Part shown: positions 1-8,028 of the stretch, in pieces | Position numbering within the stretch: position 1 is the stretch's first letter | Layout of the letters: every line of letters starts with the position of its first letter | Source of the DNA: an uncultured Bacteroidales bacterium | GTDB taxonomy: Bacteria > Bacteroidota > Bacteroidia > Bacteroidales > UBA932 | DNA length: 64,000 nt | Direction: 5' to 3' | NCBI GenBank assembly: GCA_949294195.1 | Contig: CASFGK010000006.1 | Coordinates: 1-64,000 of the forward strand | Notes under the pieces: generated by a model | What the model was told of the DNA's origin: nothing | Seen by the model: the letters and a program-made list of their open reading frames with translations, nothing else | Database searches by the model: none | Position numbers and translations under genes: made by a program

Positions 1-115
1 ATGAGTTATGATGCACAAATAAAGAACCGTCACTTTCTTTCGAGGTGGCGTAACAGGCAGCACCGTCTATAAGCATCGGCAGCCCTCTTCTTCCTATTGT
101 ACCGTCATAATCCAT
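1..115 (-). CDS. Unidentified protein, 5' part only (runs off window)
   Basis: Reading leftward from an ATG at 115 there is an open frame of 38 codons to the window edge with no stop. The peptide begins MDYDGTIGRRGLPML and I do not recognise a family. A TACTTTTG element on the same strand at 137-144 would place transcription start about 15 bases before this ATG, which supports a real 5' end. The fragment is too short for domain assignment and could also be a chance frame. Confidence 0.4.
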   Translation of the reverse strand, partial: MDYDGTIGRRGLPMLIDGAACYATSKESDGSLFVHHNS

Positions 116-136
116 CTTGATATATTTAACCAAGTA

Positions 137-144
137 CAAAAGTA
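137..144 (-). promoter_or_regulatory. Probable -7 element of the left-edge gene
   Basis: On the minus strand these bases read TACTTTTG, matching the Bacteroidota -7 consensus TAnnTTTG. No clear TTTG lies at the expected -33 distance, so this is a half-supported promoter. Confidence 0.35.
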
Positions 145-214
145 GGGAAATTTTTCGGATGATTTCAGAATATTTTACTTCTTCTTTTGTAAACTTTTAA
201 TTCAAGAAAATGTG

Positions 215-222
215 TATTTTTG
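215..222 (+). promoter_or_regulatory. Probable -7 element for the DUF4143-type ATPase gene
   Basis: TATTTTTG matches TAnnTTTG and lies about 63 bases before the ATG at 285. A TTTG sits at 186-189, but the 25-base spacing is longer than the usual 19-21, so only the -7 element is credible. Confidence 0.35.
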
Positions 223-284
223 CAAGTGTAATAATCTTGAATATGTGAAATATTGATGCAACAATAAAGACGAATGTGTGAATT

Positions 285-1655
285 ATGAAACGAAAGATAT
301 ATGATAAACTGCTGGAATGGAAGAAGACCCATAAGGGCGATACGGCTCTTTTGATAGAAGGAGCCAGACGTATAGGGAAAAGCTATATCGTGGAAGAGTT
401 TGCGCGCAAGGAATATACGTCTTACATTCTGGTAGACTTCAGCAAGGTAAATCCGCAAGTGATGGAGTTTTTCAACCTTTATCTGGACGATCTCGACATG
501 CTTTTCATGAATCTGGAGCTTTACTTCAGGCGGAAGCTAACACCACGTCAGACGAAGGACGAAGAAGCCCGTTCCCTGATTATATTCGATGAAGTACAGT
601 TTTGCCCCCGTGCCCGTGCATCCATCAAGCATTTGGTGGCAGACCGTCGCTATGATTACATTGAGACAGGCTCGCTCATTTCCATCAAGAAGAATGTCAA
701 GAACATCATGCTGCCTTCCGAAGAACATGCCATCGAAATGTTTCCGATGGATTTTGAGGAATTCCTGTGGGCTATGGGAGACGAGATGCTGATGCCTTAC
801 ATACGAATGCGGTTTGACAAACATCTTCCTATGGAGGCTTTCCACCGCCGGGCAATGGATTATTTCCGGCAATACCTGATTGTTGGGGGGATGCCGCAGG
901 CTGTTGCCCAATATGTGGAAACGCGGGATTTTGAAAAGGTAGATGAGGTGAAGCGTGACATATTGGCCCTTTATCGCAATGACATTCACAAATACGCTGA
1001 TAATCAGGAAACCAAAGTTGCCGCTATTTTTGAGGAAATACCGGATCAGTTGCAGAAGCATGAAAAGAAGTTTGTCTTGTCCGCCTTGCAGAGCGAAGCC
1101 CGTATGCGTGACTATTCGCAGGCTTTCTTTTGGCTGAGTGACGCCAAAATCATTAATTGCTGCTATAACTCAACTGAGCCGAGTATCGGGCTGAAACTGA
1201 ATGAAGAACGCACCACGCTGAAATGCTATATGGGCGATACCGGACTGCTCATCAGCCATGCCTTCGATGAGCGGGGGATAGTAAGCGCAGACCTTTATCG
1301 GAAGCTGATGTTTGACAAGCTGGAAGTGAACGAGGGAATGTTGGTGGAGAATATCGTGGCGCAAATGCTTCGTGCTGCAGGGCATAAACTTTACTTTTTC
1401 AGCAACAGTTCACGGACATCGGCAGATGACCGCATGGAGATTGATTTCCTGATAGCCAAACCTGTAACGACCAGCAGGCATAATATTTCCCCCATAGAGG
1501 TGAAGTCCGGGCAACGTTACACACTGAATTCATTGAGAAAGTGCATCGCCAAGTATGGCTCCCGGTTATCCACACCTTATGTGCTTCACGACAAGGATGT
1601 GAAGGTAGAAGATGGCGTTGTGTACCTACCTTTATATATGACGCCGTTGCTTTGA
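285..1655 (+). CDS. AAA-type ATP-binding protein with DUF4143 C-terminal region
   Basis: 456 residues, the usual length for the AAA_14/DUF4143 family common in Bacteroidales. The Walker A motif GARRIGKS is at residues 26-33. Walker B is LIIFDEVQ, with its acidic pair in FDE at 101-103. The C-terminal third contains EIDFLIAK (about 385) and PIEVKSG (about 404), which resembles the D/EVK signature of a PD-(D/E)XK nuclease-like fold known from DUF4143 proteins. The biological role of the family is not settled; these genes are mobile, often occur in many copies per genome and are not tied to a pathway. It stands alone here between the edge ORF and a convergent nucleotidyltransferase operon, in an accessory patch. 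Family assignment is firm, function unknown. Confidence 0.85.
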   Translation: MKRKIYDKLLEWKKTHKGDTALLIEGARRIGKSYIVEEFARKEYTSYILVDFSKVNPQVMEFFNLYLDDLDMLFMNLELYFRRKLTPRQTKDEEARSLIIFDEVQFCPRARASIKHLVADRRYDYIETGSLISIKKNVKNIMLPSEEHAIEMFPMDFEEFLWAMGDEMLMPYIRMRFDKHLPMEAFHRRAMDYFRQYLIVGGMPQAVAQYVETRDFEKVDEVKRDILALYRNDIHKYADNQETKVAAIFEEIPDQLQKHEKKFVLSALQSEARMRDYSQAFFWLSDAKIINCCYNSTEPSIGLKLNEERTTLKCYMGDTGLLISHAFDERGIVSADLYRKLMFDKLEVNEGMLVENIVAQMLRAAGHKLYFFSNSSRTSADDRMEIDFLIAKPVTTSRHNISPIEVKSGQRYTLNSLRKCIAKYGSRLSTPYVLHDKDVKVEDGVVYLPLYMTPLL

Positions 1656-1778
1656 ATGATATGGGAAAACAGCCTACATACCTAGAACTGTTGGCGGCAA
1701 CTTGCGACAAAAACATTTGGACAATGCAAATGCAACAAAAATTCATCATGTCCGCTCAAAGTGCAGCTAAAAGTTGTA

Positions 1779-2444
1779 TCATTTCTTTTTCATTGAACTT
1801 TCCAACTCTGATGCGATCTCAGTCCTGAAAAATTGCTCAATCTGCACTGCATCAACATCATATTTGGGATTTAACTGCTGAAATCTCATCTCCTTGGCAA
1901 ATCTTTCCTTATTGGTCAAAGTAGAAAGGATGTATTTACTTTTAATTGTATGGCCAGTGTATCTGCTCGTTTCGGTTGCCATCGGAACAATGTCCTGCCT
2001 GTCTTTGAATATGCAGTAAAGGTCATAATAATCTCGGTACTTCCCACGTGTCAAAGCAAGTTCCATTTTCATTATGGCAATGGAATCTATATCTGCAAGG
2101 GTAATGTTGCCCGTGAACGGAACTGTGTCTTTTAATGGATTCCGGCAGTCAGCAATAAAAAAAGATAGTTTAACACCATTTACGAAAAACTGAACCTGAT
2201 CATGTCCCAGCAAATCCATTTCTGGCTCGCTGCCGAAGATTGCAGTAAGTTCCTTTCTTATCACAGGCCAGTCAACGGAACAGTCGCCTTTGAAATTCCA
2301 TTTCATGAAATCAAGATCCTCACTTTCCCGATGGCCTATCTGTATTGCAAGAGCAGTGCCCCCGACCAAAGTCCACCCTTTCAGACACTCTGCTTCTGAA
2401 AGGACAGGTAAAATTTTTTCTATATTATCTGTTATACCGGTCAT
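1779..2444 (-). CDS. AbiEii-like nucleotidyltransferase (toxin-type)
   Basis: Residues 29-33 read GGTAL and 38-46 read HRESEDLDF, the G-G-T-A-L...H-R-x-S-x-D-L-D-F signature of the AbiEii/AbiGii (DUF1814) nucleotidyltransferase family. The two Asp of DLD are the presumed metal ligands. In characterised systems such proteins act as toxins or abortive-infection effectors that modify tRNA or other substrates; that activity here is inference. An upstream GTG at 2450 is possible, but I chose the ATG at 2444 because it overlaps the stop of the preceding gene in an ATGA junction, typical of translational coupling. The partner upstream is the likely antitoxin. About 221 residues, full length for the compact Bacteroidota members. 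Confidence 0.8.
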   Translation of the reverse strand: MTGITDNIEKILPVLSEAECLKGWTLVGGTALAIQIGHRESEDLDFMKWNFKGDCSVDWPVIRKELTAIFGSEPEMDLLGHDQVQFFVNGVKLSFFIADCRNPLKDTVPFTGNITLADIDSIAIMKMELALTRGKYRDYYDLYCIFKDRQDIVPMATETSRYTGHTIKSKYILSTLTNKERFAKEMRFQQLNPKYDVDAVQIEQFFRTEIASELESSMKKK

Positions 2445-2794
2445 CGACACCTATTGTTCAACTCATGTAACTTGACTCTCCTCACATAAGAATCCGGATT
2501 CTTTACACCGAAATAACAGCCGGCTATGAACCTGTTCAAATCTTTGTAGCGATTGTCCTGCAAAGCCATTGTCATGGCCCAGACTTTTTTGATTTCCTTT
2601 ATCGGGTAAATTCTAAACAGAATGTTTATATCGTCTATATCGAGATATATGAGGGTGTTCTCTATTATATCTTCATCTGAGATATTGCGTAGGACAGACT
2701 CTCGGTCGTATGACCAGAACTTATTCCCGTCTATAAGTTTTCTGACGAGTATCGACCTGGATTTATCATCCTGTATGTGTTTTATCTGTCGCAT
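2441..2794 (-). CDS. Small partner of the AbiEii-like protein, probable antitoxin (DUF6922-like)
   Basis: A 117-residue protein whose stop codon overlaps the start of the nucleotidyltransferase gene (ATGA at 2441-2444). The centre carries KFWSYDRESV followed by an acidic helix and ends in RFIAGCYFG. This resembles the short DUF6922-type proteins that precede AbiEii-like genes in Bacteroidota; that link is from memory and should be checked by profile search. The open frame reaches a TTG at 2821, but a TATTTTTG element at 2819-2826 would start transcription near 2812, so the ATG at 2794 is the better start. Function as antitoxin is inferred only from position and coupling. Confidence 0.65.
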   Translation of the reverse strand: MRQIKHIQDDKSRSILVRKLIDGNKFWSYDRESVLRNISDEDIIENTLIYLDIDDINILFRIYPIKEIKKVWAMTMALQDNRYKDLNRFIAGCYFGVKNPDSYVRRVKLHELNNRCR

Positions 2795-2818
2795 TTGTTC
2801 GTAACTATTTTTGCAGCA

Positions 2819-2826
2819 CAAAAATA
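2819..2826 (-). promoter_or_regulatory. Probable -7 element of the AbiEii-like operon
   Basis: The minus strand reads TATTTTTG, a TAnnTTTG match. It overlaps the longest possible 5' extension of the small partner gene and therefore decides its start (ATG at 2794, about 18 bases after the predicted transcription start). Confidence 0.45.
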
Positions 2827-2869
2827 CTAAATGAATTATAATTTTTAAGTAAAAGTTTTCACTAAATTT

Positions 2870-3749
2870 TCAACTTAATTGTTTCCGCAAACTTTCACCA
2901 AAGCTATGAGTGTCTATATTATCAAGAATATCTTCACATAACCCTGTTATAAAAACCTGTTCATTAGTTCCTATATTTTCTAATTCCGTTCGAATTTTCT
3001 TATAAAAATTCTTATTATTATCCTTTGAGCCATTTAATATTCCCATATTATATTGAGAGACTATCTCATCTAACGAATGAACGATAAAATATTTATCATT
3101 TATAATACGCTTAAATGAAGGATTACTATTTTCTTTAACAACACTATATAAAAATTTTTCTAAACTAGGAATTGGTAAAAATATATGAGGTAGTTTCTTT
3201 TGTTCTTTATTTAATTCGCTCTCTATATCTCCGTCCAGTATAGAAATAATGGAAGTGTTGACACCTAATACCTTTTTGGTGTATAGTTCTTTATGCAACT
3301 CCAAAACATTTTGCCATCCTCCTACTGGTACACAATGAATAAGTTTACTTGCTCTAAGAGAATATCGGGTATAATTGCCAACTATTTTTGGCAACATTAC
3401 CGAATATCGTGATGCGTATTTTATTTACAAACAATTGTGATAATTCATCTTCTACAAGGAGAAGAAAATCAGGAGAGACATTGCTATATAAATCACGGAT
3501 AAGATAACTTGGGTAACAATTTGATTCTATAGATAATTTACCACCAATGTTATTAACCTTATAAAGATCAGAAGGATGCATAGTCCTAATTACTTCTGGA
3601 GAATGACTTGACAAATAGATAATTAAATTAGAATGTCCTTGCACAAGTTGTTTTAAGAAATCTATAAGGCGAAGTACTGCCATCGGATGAAGAGCCAATT
3701 CTAATTCATCAATAAGCACTAATATTTTCTGATTATCCGGGTGGGGCAT
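2870..3749 (-). pseudogene. Remnant of an OLD-family ATPase with Toprim nuclease domain
   Basis: Two overlapping frames together give the second half of an ABC-type ATPase. The first (3354-3749) begins almost at Walker B (ILVLIDELELALHP) and continues to the H-loop (SSHSPEV), then LLLVEDEL, the first Toprim motif. The second (2870-3397) continues with VPVGGW and the Toprim DxD region ISILDGDIE. The frame change falls near 3390-3420. No Walker A or ABC signature exists upstream: an in-frame stop lies just before 3749, followed by the tRNA terminator. So the gene is both 5'-truncated and frameshifted. OLD-type proteins are often phage-defence nucleases; this one is very unlikely to work. The stretch is visibly more AT-rich than the fab region beyond the tRNA. 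Confidence 0.75.
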
Positions 3750-3789
3750 TTGTTTGTCTTCCGAATGGCACTTTTTGCATCATAACCTA

Positions 3790-3833
3790 AGAAAACACCC
3801 GACTTTACATTTTGGGGTGTAAAATCGGGTGCT
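3790..3833 (-). terminator. Rho-independent terminator after tRNA-Asp
   Basis: A 14-bp stem (3796-3809 with 3818-3831, one G-T pair) encloses an 8-base loop. On the minus strand the stem is followed by TTTTCTT. It lies about 35 bases beyond the tRNA 3' end. Confidence 0.85.
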
Positions 3834-3867
3834 TAATTTGTAAAGCATTGATTTTCAATGTTTATTG

Positions 3868-3941
3868 CGGTGCGGACGGGACTCGAACCCGCGACCCCAG
3901 GCGTGACAGGCCTGTATTCTAACCAGCTGAACTACCGCACC
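3868..3941 (-). tRNA. tRNA-Asp (anticodon GTC)
   Basis: The minus strand folds as a 74-base tRNA. The acceptor stem GGTGCGG pairs with CCGCACC, the anticodon loop is CTGTCAC with anticodon GTC, the T-loop is GGTTCGAGTC, and the discriminator base is G. CCA is not encoded (CAA follows). A promoter lies upstream and a terminator downstream, so it is a single-gene transcript. Its 3' end faces the accessory patch at 1-3.8 kb, which is the usual side for integration of mobile DNA, but no duplicated tRNA end is visible in the window. Confidence 0.97.
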
Positions 3942-3993
3942 AGTCTTGTCAATTGTATTCAGGATTTCTGAATCGTTTCCCTGAATGCGGATG

Positions 3994-4024
3994 CAAAGAT
4001 ACGCAAATTTCCTGACTCTCCAAA
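3994..4024 (-). promoter_or_regulatory. Promoter of tRNA-Asp
   Basis: On the minus strand TTTG (4021-4024), 19 bases, then TATCTTTG (3994-4001): a full match to the Bacteroidota housekeeping promoter pattern, about 50 bases before the tRNA. Confidence 0.8.
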
Positions 4025-4103
4025 TTTTTCTTGAACTTTTTCGTGAAAAATGTAACTTGTTATTTTCGTTTAAAGAGTGCACCAGGATTGGCATCTTTAA
4101 ATG

Positions 4104-4136
4104 AAAAGGAGCTAACTCTCGGAGCCAGCCCCTTTT
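4104..4136 (-). terminator. Terminator of the fab operon
   Basis: AAAAGGAGCT (4104-4113) pairs with AGCCCCTTTT (4127-4136) with one wobble pair. The T-run of the minus-strand copy lies in the stem end, about 20 bases after the fabZ stop. Confidence 0.65.
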
Positions 4137-4157
4137 AGATTAAATCATCATGAGGAG

Positions 4158-4586
4158 TTATTCTGCAGGTTTGTTGTCCACAAGAGCGAAGGAAAGATTT
4201 CCTTTGCAGCAGAGTTTTCCGTTCACTTTGAGATTGGCTTCCGTGAAGAAAATCATTCCGCGGCGTCCGGTGAGCTTGGCTGTGATTTCGCAGACATCTC
4301 CGGGTCTGACAATGTTCTTGAACCGGACATTGTCGATTCCGCTGTAAAGAGTTGTCTTGCCTTTCAGCTCGTCTTTTACCAGAAGAGCGCAGCTCTGGGC
4401 CATGATTTCACACTGGATTACTCCTGGAACTATAGGGTTTCCAGGGAAATGCCCTCTGCAGAAGAACTCGTCATCCCTGATTTTGTATTTGGCATGGGCT
4501 ACGCCTTCTGCATCTATCTCTATCTCGTCCACGAGCAGCATAGGCTCGCGGTGCGGCAGATATTCCTTTAATTCTTCTCTATTCAT
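4158..4586 (-). CDS. fabZ: (3R)-hydroxyacyl-ACP dehydratase, FabZ type
   Basis: 142 residues with the hot-dog dehydratase signature: LPHREPMLLVD at 10-20, GHFPGNPIVPGV at 45-56 with catalytic His46, and catalytic Glu60 in CEIMAQ. It removes water from 3-hydroxyacyl-ACP in type II fatty acid synthesis in the cytoplasm. It is the last gene of the fabH-fabK-fabF-fabZ operon, 28 bases after fabF and just before a terminator. It is a stand-alone protein, not the LpxC-FabZ fusion found in many Bacteroidota, so a second dehydratase elsewhere in the genome is likely. Confidence 0.9.
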   Translation of the reverse strand: MNREELKEYLPHREPMLLVDEIEIDAEGVAHAKYKIRDDEFFCRGHFPGNPIVPGVIQCEIMAQSCALLVKDELKGKTTLYSGIDNVRFKNIVRPGDVCEITAKLTGRRGMIFFTEANLKVNGKLCCKGNLSFALVDNKPAE

Positions 4587-4614
4587 GTCAATTCAGGTTT
4601 TAGCATCAAAGCAG

Positions 4615-5868
4615 TTATTCTGTTACTTTTCTGAAAGCGATGCAACCATTGTGTCCTCCGAAGCCGAGAGAGTCGGATATGGCAATGGTAAGGTCAGCTT
4701 TTTCCGCTTTGTTCGGAGTATAGTTGAGGTCGCATTCAGGATCAGGCGCATCGAGATTGATAGTCGGAGGAACAATCCCGTTTACGAGCGCAAGTATAGA
4801 GGCAATCGCTTCTACTGCGCCTGTAGCTCCAAGCATATGGCCTGTCATTGATTTTGTAGAGCAGACGTGCGCCTTGTAGGCGTCATCGCCGAGTACCATT
4901 TTTATGGTCTTGGTCTCAAGCATATCGTTCAGGTGGGTGCCTGTACCGTGTGCGTTTATGTGCAGGACATCATCTTTTGTATATCCTGCTTCGTCCAAAG
5001 CCATTTTGATGGCTGCAGCCTGTGTCTTGCAGTCAGTTCTTGGTGCAGTCATGTGGTATGCATCGCATGTGTTGCCGTATCCGCATATTTCAGCTATGAT
5101 TTCCGCGCCGCGTGATTTTGCATGTTCATATTCCTCAAGGACAAGCATGGCTGCTCCTTCTCCCATTACGAAACCGCCTCTGTTGACGTTGAAAGGAAGA
5201 GAGGCATAATTCGGATCTTCTGCTCTGGAGAGCGCTTTCGCATTCGCGAACCCTGCAATTCCGAGAGGAATGGTGGCAGCTTCGGAGCCACCTGCTATTA
5301 TTGCGTCTGCATATCCGTGTTTAATGGCCCTGTACGCTTCTCCGATAGTATGGGTGGAAGTTGCGCATGCCGTTACGACAGGAACACAAGGTCCGCACAG
5401 ATTGTGTCTGATGGCGATATTTCCGGCAGCCATATTTGCTATCATGGTAGGGATGAAGAGAGGGGAGATCCATTTCGGACCGTCCTTTATCATTTTTTCG
5501 CTCTCCTTGTACTGCGTACTGAATCCGCCGATACCGGATCCTACGTATACGCCGAATCTCGAGGCGTCTATGTTGCCTCCTTCTTCAGCTGTACTGAGTC
5601 CGCTCTGTCTGATAGCTTCGTTTGCCGCAGCTACGGCGAAAACTGAGAACTTGTCCTGCTTTCTTGCGAAAGCCGGTTCAACGCCATAATCGGCAGGGTT
5701 GAAATTCTTTACTTCACCTGCCACTTTTGCCGGCAGGTCATCTGTAGGAAACTCAGTGATGAAGCCTATTCCGCAGACTCCGTTTACGAGACTGTTCCAG
5801 AATTCCCCGACATTGTTTCCGACAGGCGAAATCACGCCCATTCCGGTTACTACTACTCTTTTGTTCAT
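4615..5868 (-). CDS. fabF: Beta-ketoacyl-ACP synthase II
   Basis: 417 residues, normal for FabF. The Cys-His-His triad is complete: Cys168 in TACATSTH, His307 in NAHGTGT and His344 in KSMTGHMLGA. It condenses malonyl-ACP with acyl-ACP during chain elongation. The start ATG at 5868 opens with MNKRVVVTGMGVISPVG, the canonical N-terminus. It is separated by 16 bases from fabK upstream and is co-transcribed with it. Confidence 0.95.
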   Translation of the reverse strand: MNKRVVVTGMGVISPVGNNVGEFWNSLVNGVCGIGFITEFPTDDLPAKVAGEVKNFNPADYGVEPAFARKQDKFSVFAVAAANEAIRQSGLSTAEEGGNIDASRFGVYVGSGIGGFSTQYKESEKMIKDGPKWISPLFIPTMIANMAAGNIAIRHNLCGPCVPVVTACATSTHTIGEAYRAIKHGYADAIIAGGSEAATIPLGIAGFANAKALSRAEDPNYASLPFNVNRGGFVMGEGAAMLVLEEYEHAKSRGAEIIAEICGYGNTCDAYHMTAPRTDCKTQAAAIKMALDEAGYTKDDVLHINAHGTGTHLNDMLETKTIKMVLGDDAYKAHVCSTKSMTGHMLGATGAVEAIASILALVNGIVPPTINLDAPDPECDLNYTPNKAEKADLTIAISDSLGFGGHNGCIAFRKVTE

Positions 5869-5884
5869 TTCCGTCTGTTTTAAA

Positions 5885-6832
5885 TTAAGCTAAGAATCTT
5901 GTCTGTGCCTCGCGGATGAGTTTTTCGGCTCCGCCTACAAGGTCTTCAATAATATCTTTTGCCGGTTCGATTGCCTTGACCATTCCGGCGCACTCTCCAG
6001 CCATGTAGCTTCCATTTGTATCTCCTTCTTTGACAGCCTTGCGCAGGGCTCCGGTGCCGAAAGCGAGGATTTCTTCAGGTTTTACTTCAGGGTCTGACTC
6101 CATTTTTGCGAATGTCTTTGAAAATGGTGTCTTGAGGGAACGGACAGGATGCCCGAGAGTCTTTCCGGTAACGATGGTCGATACGTCGGATGCTTTGAGA
6201 ATCTTGTCTTTGTAAGCCTGGTTAACAGTACATTCCTCTGCACAGAGGAATCTGGTCCCTACCTGTACTCCGTCGGCTCCGAGCATCAGGGCTGCGGCAA
6301 CGCCTCTTCCGTCACATATTCCGCCGGCAGCAATTACCGGAATATCAAGTGCATCGACTACCTGAGGAACAAGCGGCATGGTATGAAGCTCACCTACGTG
6401 TCCGCCCGATTCTGCTCCTTCAGCCACAACTGCAGTCGCTCCGATGGCCTGCATCTTGAGAGCGAGGGCTACAGAAGCAATGACAGGAATTACTTTAATG
6501 CCTGCAGCTTTCCAGTCTTCCATATACTGGGCAGGCGAGCCGGCTCCTGTCGTAAGTATCTTCACTCCTTCTTCTATGACCATTTTGGCGATTTCACCGG
6601 CATTTGGTGCCTGAAGCATGATGTTGACACCGAAAGGCTTGTCTGTAAGTTCTTTACATTTACGTATTTCGTTTCTGACAGCCTCTGTTCCGGCATTAAT
6701 GGAAGATATGAGTCCGAGTCCGCCGGCATTAGATACGGCAGCTGCAAGAGAAGCGTCTGCCACCCATGCCATACCACCTTGAAAGACCGGGTATCTGATA
6801 CCGAGTATTTCGCAAATTCTACTTTTGATCAT
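5885..6832 (-). CDS. fabK: Enoyl-ACP reductase II, FabK type (FMN)
   Basis: 315 residues of the 2-nitropropane dioxygenase/FabK TIM-barrel family. It opens MIKSRICEILGIRYPVFQGGM, has ESGGHVGE with His145 (the equivalent of the FabK active-site His), and shows the phosphate-binding segments AAGGICDGRG and GADGVQVGTRF. The neighbours (fabH, fabF, fabZ) make enoyl-ACP reduction far likelier than nitronate oxidation. The frame extends to 6886, overlapping the fabH stop. I chose the ATG at 6832 because homologues begin at this conserved sequence and the extra 18 residues look non-coding. FabK enzymes are generally insensitive to triclosan. Confidence 0.88.
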   Translation of the reverse strand: MIKSRICEILGIRYPVFQGGMAWVADASLAAAVSNAGGLGLISSINAGTEAVRNEIRKCKELTDKPFGVNIMLQAPNAGEIAKMVIEEGVKILTTGAGSPAQYMEDWKAAGIKVIPVIASVALALKMQAIGATAVVAEGAESGGHVGELHTMPLVPQVVDALDIPVIAAGGICDGRGVAAALMLGADGVQVGTRFLCAEECTVNQAYKDKILKASDVSTIVTGKTLGHPVRSLKTPFSKTFAKMESDPEVKPEEILAFGTGALRKAVKEGDTNGSYMAGECAGMVKAIEPAKDIIEDLVGGAEKLIREAQTRFLA

Positions 6833-6879
6833 GTTATTGGGATTTAAGTTTTGTGTACAATATTGCAAATATATTTTTT

Positions 6880-7827
6880 TTACCATTCCATCACAACGGC
6901 GCCCGACATGAAACCTGCTCCGAAAGCACTGAGAGCCAGCATATCTCCTCTTTTAAGGATACCGTTCCTGTTGCACTCGTCCAAAAGGATAGGGCAGCTT
7001 GCCGAAGAGGAATTGCCGTGAGTTTCAACATTCGTAGGGAATTTGCTTGCAGGCTGATCCAAAAATTCACGGATGGTATTGATTATTCGGATATTAGCCT
7101 GGTGGAGAAGGTAATGGTCAATGGAGTCCGGAGTCATTCCGAGCTTGTCCAGCAGATATTTTATGTCTCCTGAAGACGCCTTTACGGCAAATTTGAATAC
7201 ATCCTGACCTCTCATCTGGAGAGAAATGCTCTGTTCTTCTTTTGTAATATAAGGAGTCGGTTCAAGAGTCCTGATCTGGTAGAGCTTTTCTGTCGCGCTT
7301 GCCGTAGAAAGTTTTGTCGCTTTGATATTGTCTCCTGCTGAAAGTACGGCGGCTCCTGCCCCGTCTCCGAAAAGAACGCAGACATTACGGTCTTTCCAGC
7401 TGGTCATTCTGGTCGGCTCTTCGGCACATACGATGAGTACGTTGTTGACTTTCCCAGCCTTGTAGTGTGATTCTGCAATGTCAAGAGCGTAAATGAAGCC
7501 TGCGCAGGCACAGTTTATGTCGATTGCAGGGCAGGTGGCTCCTATACCTCCTTGTATGATGCAACCGAGCCCTGGGGTAATATATTCATTTACGACATTT
7601 GAACAGATTATGTAATCTATATCTGCTGCTGTCATCCCCGCATTGTCAAGTGCCTTTTTCGCTGCACTTATTGCAAGGTCCTCAAGTTTCTCGTCAGAAA
7701 TCACATGCCTGTGCTTTATCCCGGTCCTCGGGTAAATCCAGGCATCGCTTGTGTCAAGAAACTCTGAAAGCATGTCGTTTGTGACAATTTTCTTAGGAAT
7801 CTCACTTCCTGTTCCTACAATCTTCAT
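6880..7827 (-). CDS. fabH: Beta-ketoacyl-ACP synthase III
   Basis: 315 residues with the FabH triad: Cys108 in NCACAGF, His242 in LLHQANIRI and Asn272 in THGNSSSAS. It starts fatty acid synthesis by condensing acetyl-CoA or a branched acyl-CoA with malonyl-ACP. It is the first gene of the fab operon; a TAACTTTG element lies about 53 bases upstream. Members of this family from Bacteroidota often use branched primers, but primer preference cannot be read from the sequence by eye. Confidence 0.93.
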   Translation of the reverse strand: MKIVGTGSEIPKKIVTNDMLSEFLDTSDAWIYPRTGIKHRHVISDEKLEDLAISAAKKALDNAGMTAADIDYIICSNVVNEYITPGLGCIIQGGIGATCPAIDINCACAGFIYALDIAESHYKAGKVNNVLIVCAEEPTRMTSWKDRNVCVLFGDGAGAAVLSAGDNIKATKLSTASATEKLYQIRTLEPTPYITKEEQSISLQMRGQDVFKFAVKASSGDIKYLLDKLGMTPDSIDHYLLHQANIRIINTIREFLDQPASKFPTNVETHGNSSSASCPILLDECNRNGILKRGDMLALSAFGAGFMSGAVVMEW

Positions 7828-7879
7828 AATGCTTTTGATTTTATGTTAATTAAAGCTGTAATTTCTTCAAACCAACAAA

Positions 7880-7887
7880 CAAAGTTA
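7880..7887 (-). promoter_or_regulatory. Probable -7 element of the fab operon
   Basis: The minus strand reads TAACTTTG (TAnnTTTG). The -33 region is not recognisable. No FapR- or FabT-like operator was recognised. Confidence 0.4.
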
Positions 7888-7978
7888 CGCTTTAGCTTCC
7901 TTACCATAAAATATTTGTGGTAATAATTTGTTTGAAGTGGCGTACAAGTGTGCGGTATATGGGAAAAAGTGGCGAAAA

Positions 7979-8010
7979 TTTGATATTTGTGGCAGAAATT
8001 TGTACTTTTG
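7979..8010 (+). promoter_or_regulatory. Promoter of the LytTR regulator gene
   Basis: TTTG (7979-7982), 20 bases, TACTTTTG (8003-8010). This places the transcript start near 8017, after an upstream in-frame ATG codon at 7987 and before the ATG at 8029, which fixes the start choice. Confidence 0.75.
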
Positions 8011-8028
8011 CCCCAATTAGGACAGTCG

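Noticed and set aside
3868..3941. tRNA-Asp as a mapped attachment site of an integrated element
   Set aside because: No second copy of the tRNA 3' end is present in the window and no integrase is encoded, so an att site cannot be claimed.
4357..6847. Several long plus-strand frames across the fab operon
   Set aside because: They are complementary-strand shadows of fabZ, fabF and fabK with no domain signatures or promoters.
6833..6886. 18-residue extension of FabK overlapping fabH
   Set aside because: It is outside the conserved FabK start and overlaps the fabH coding end.
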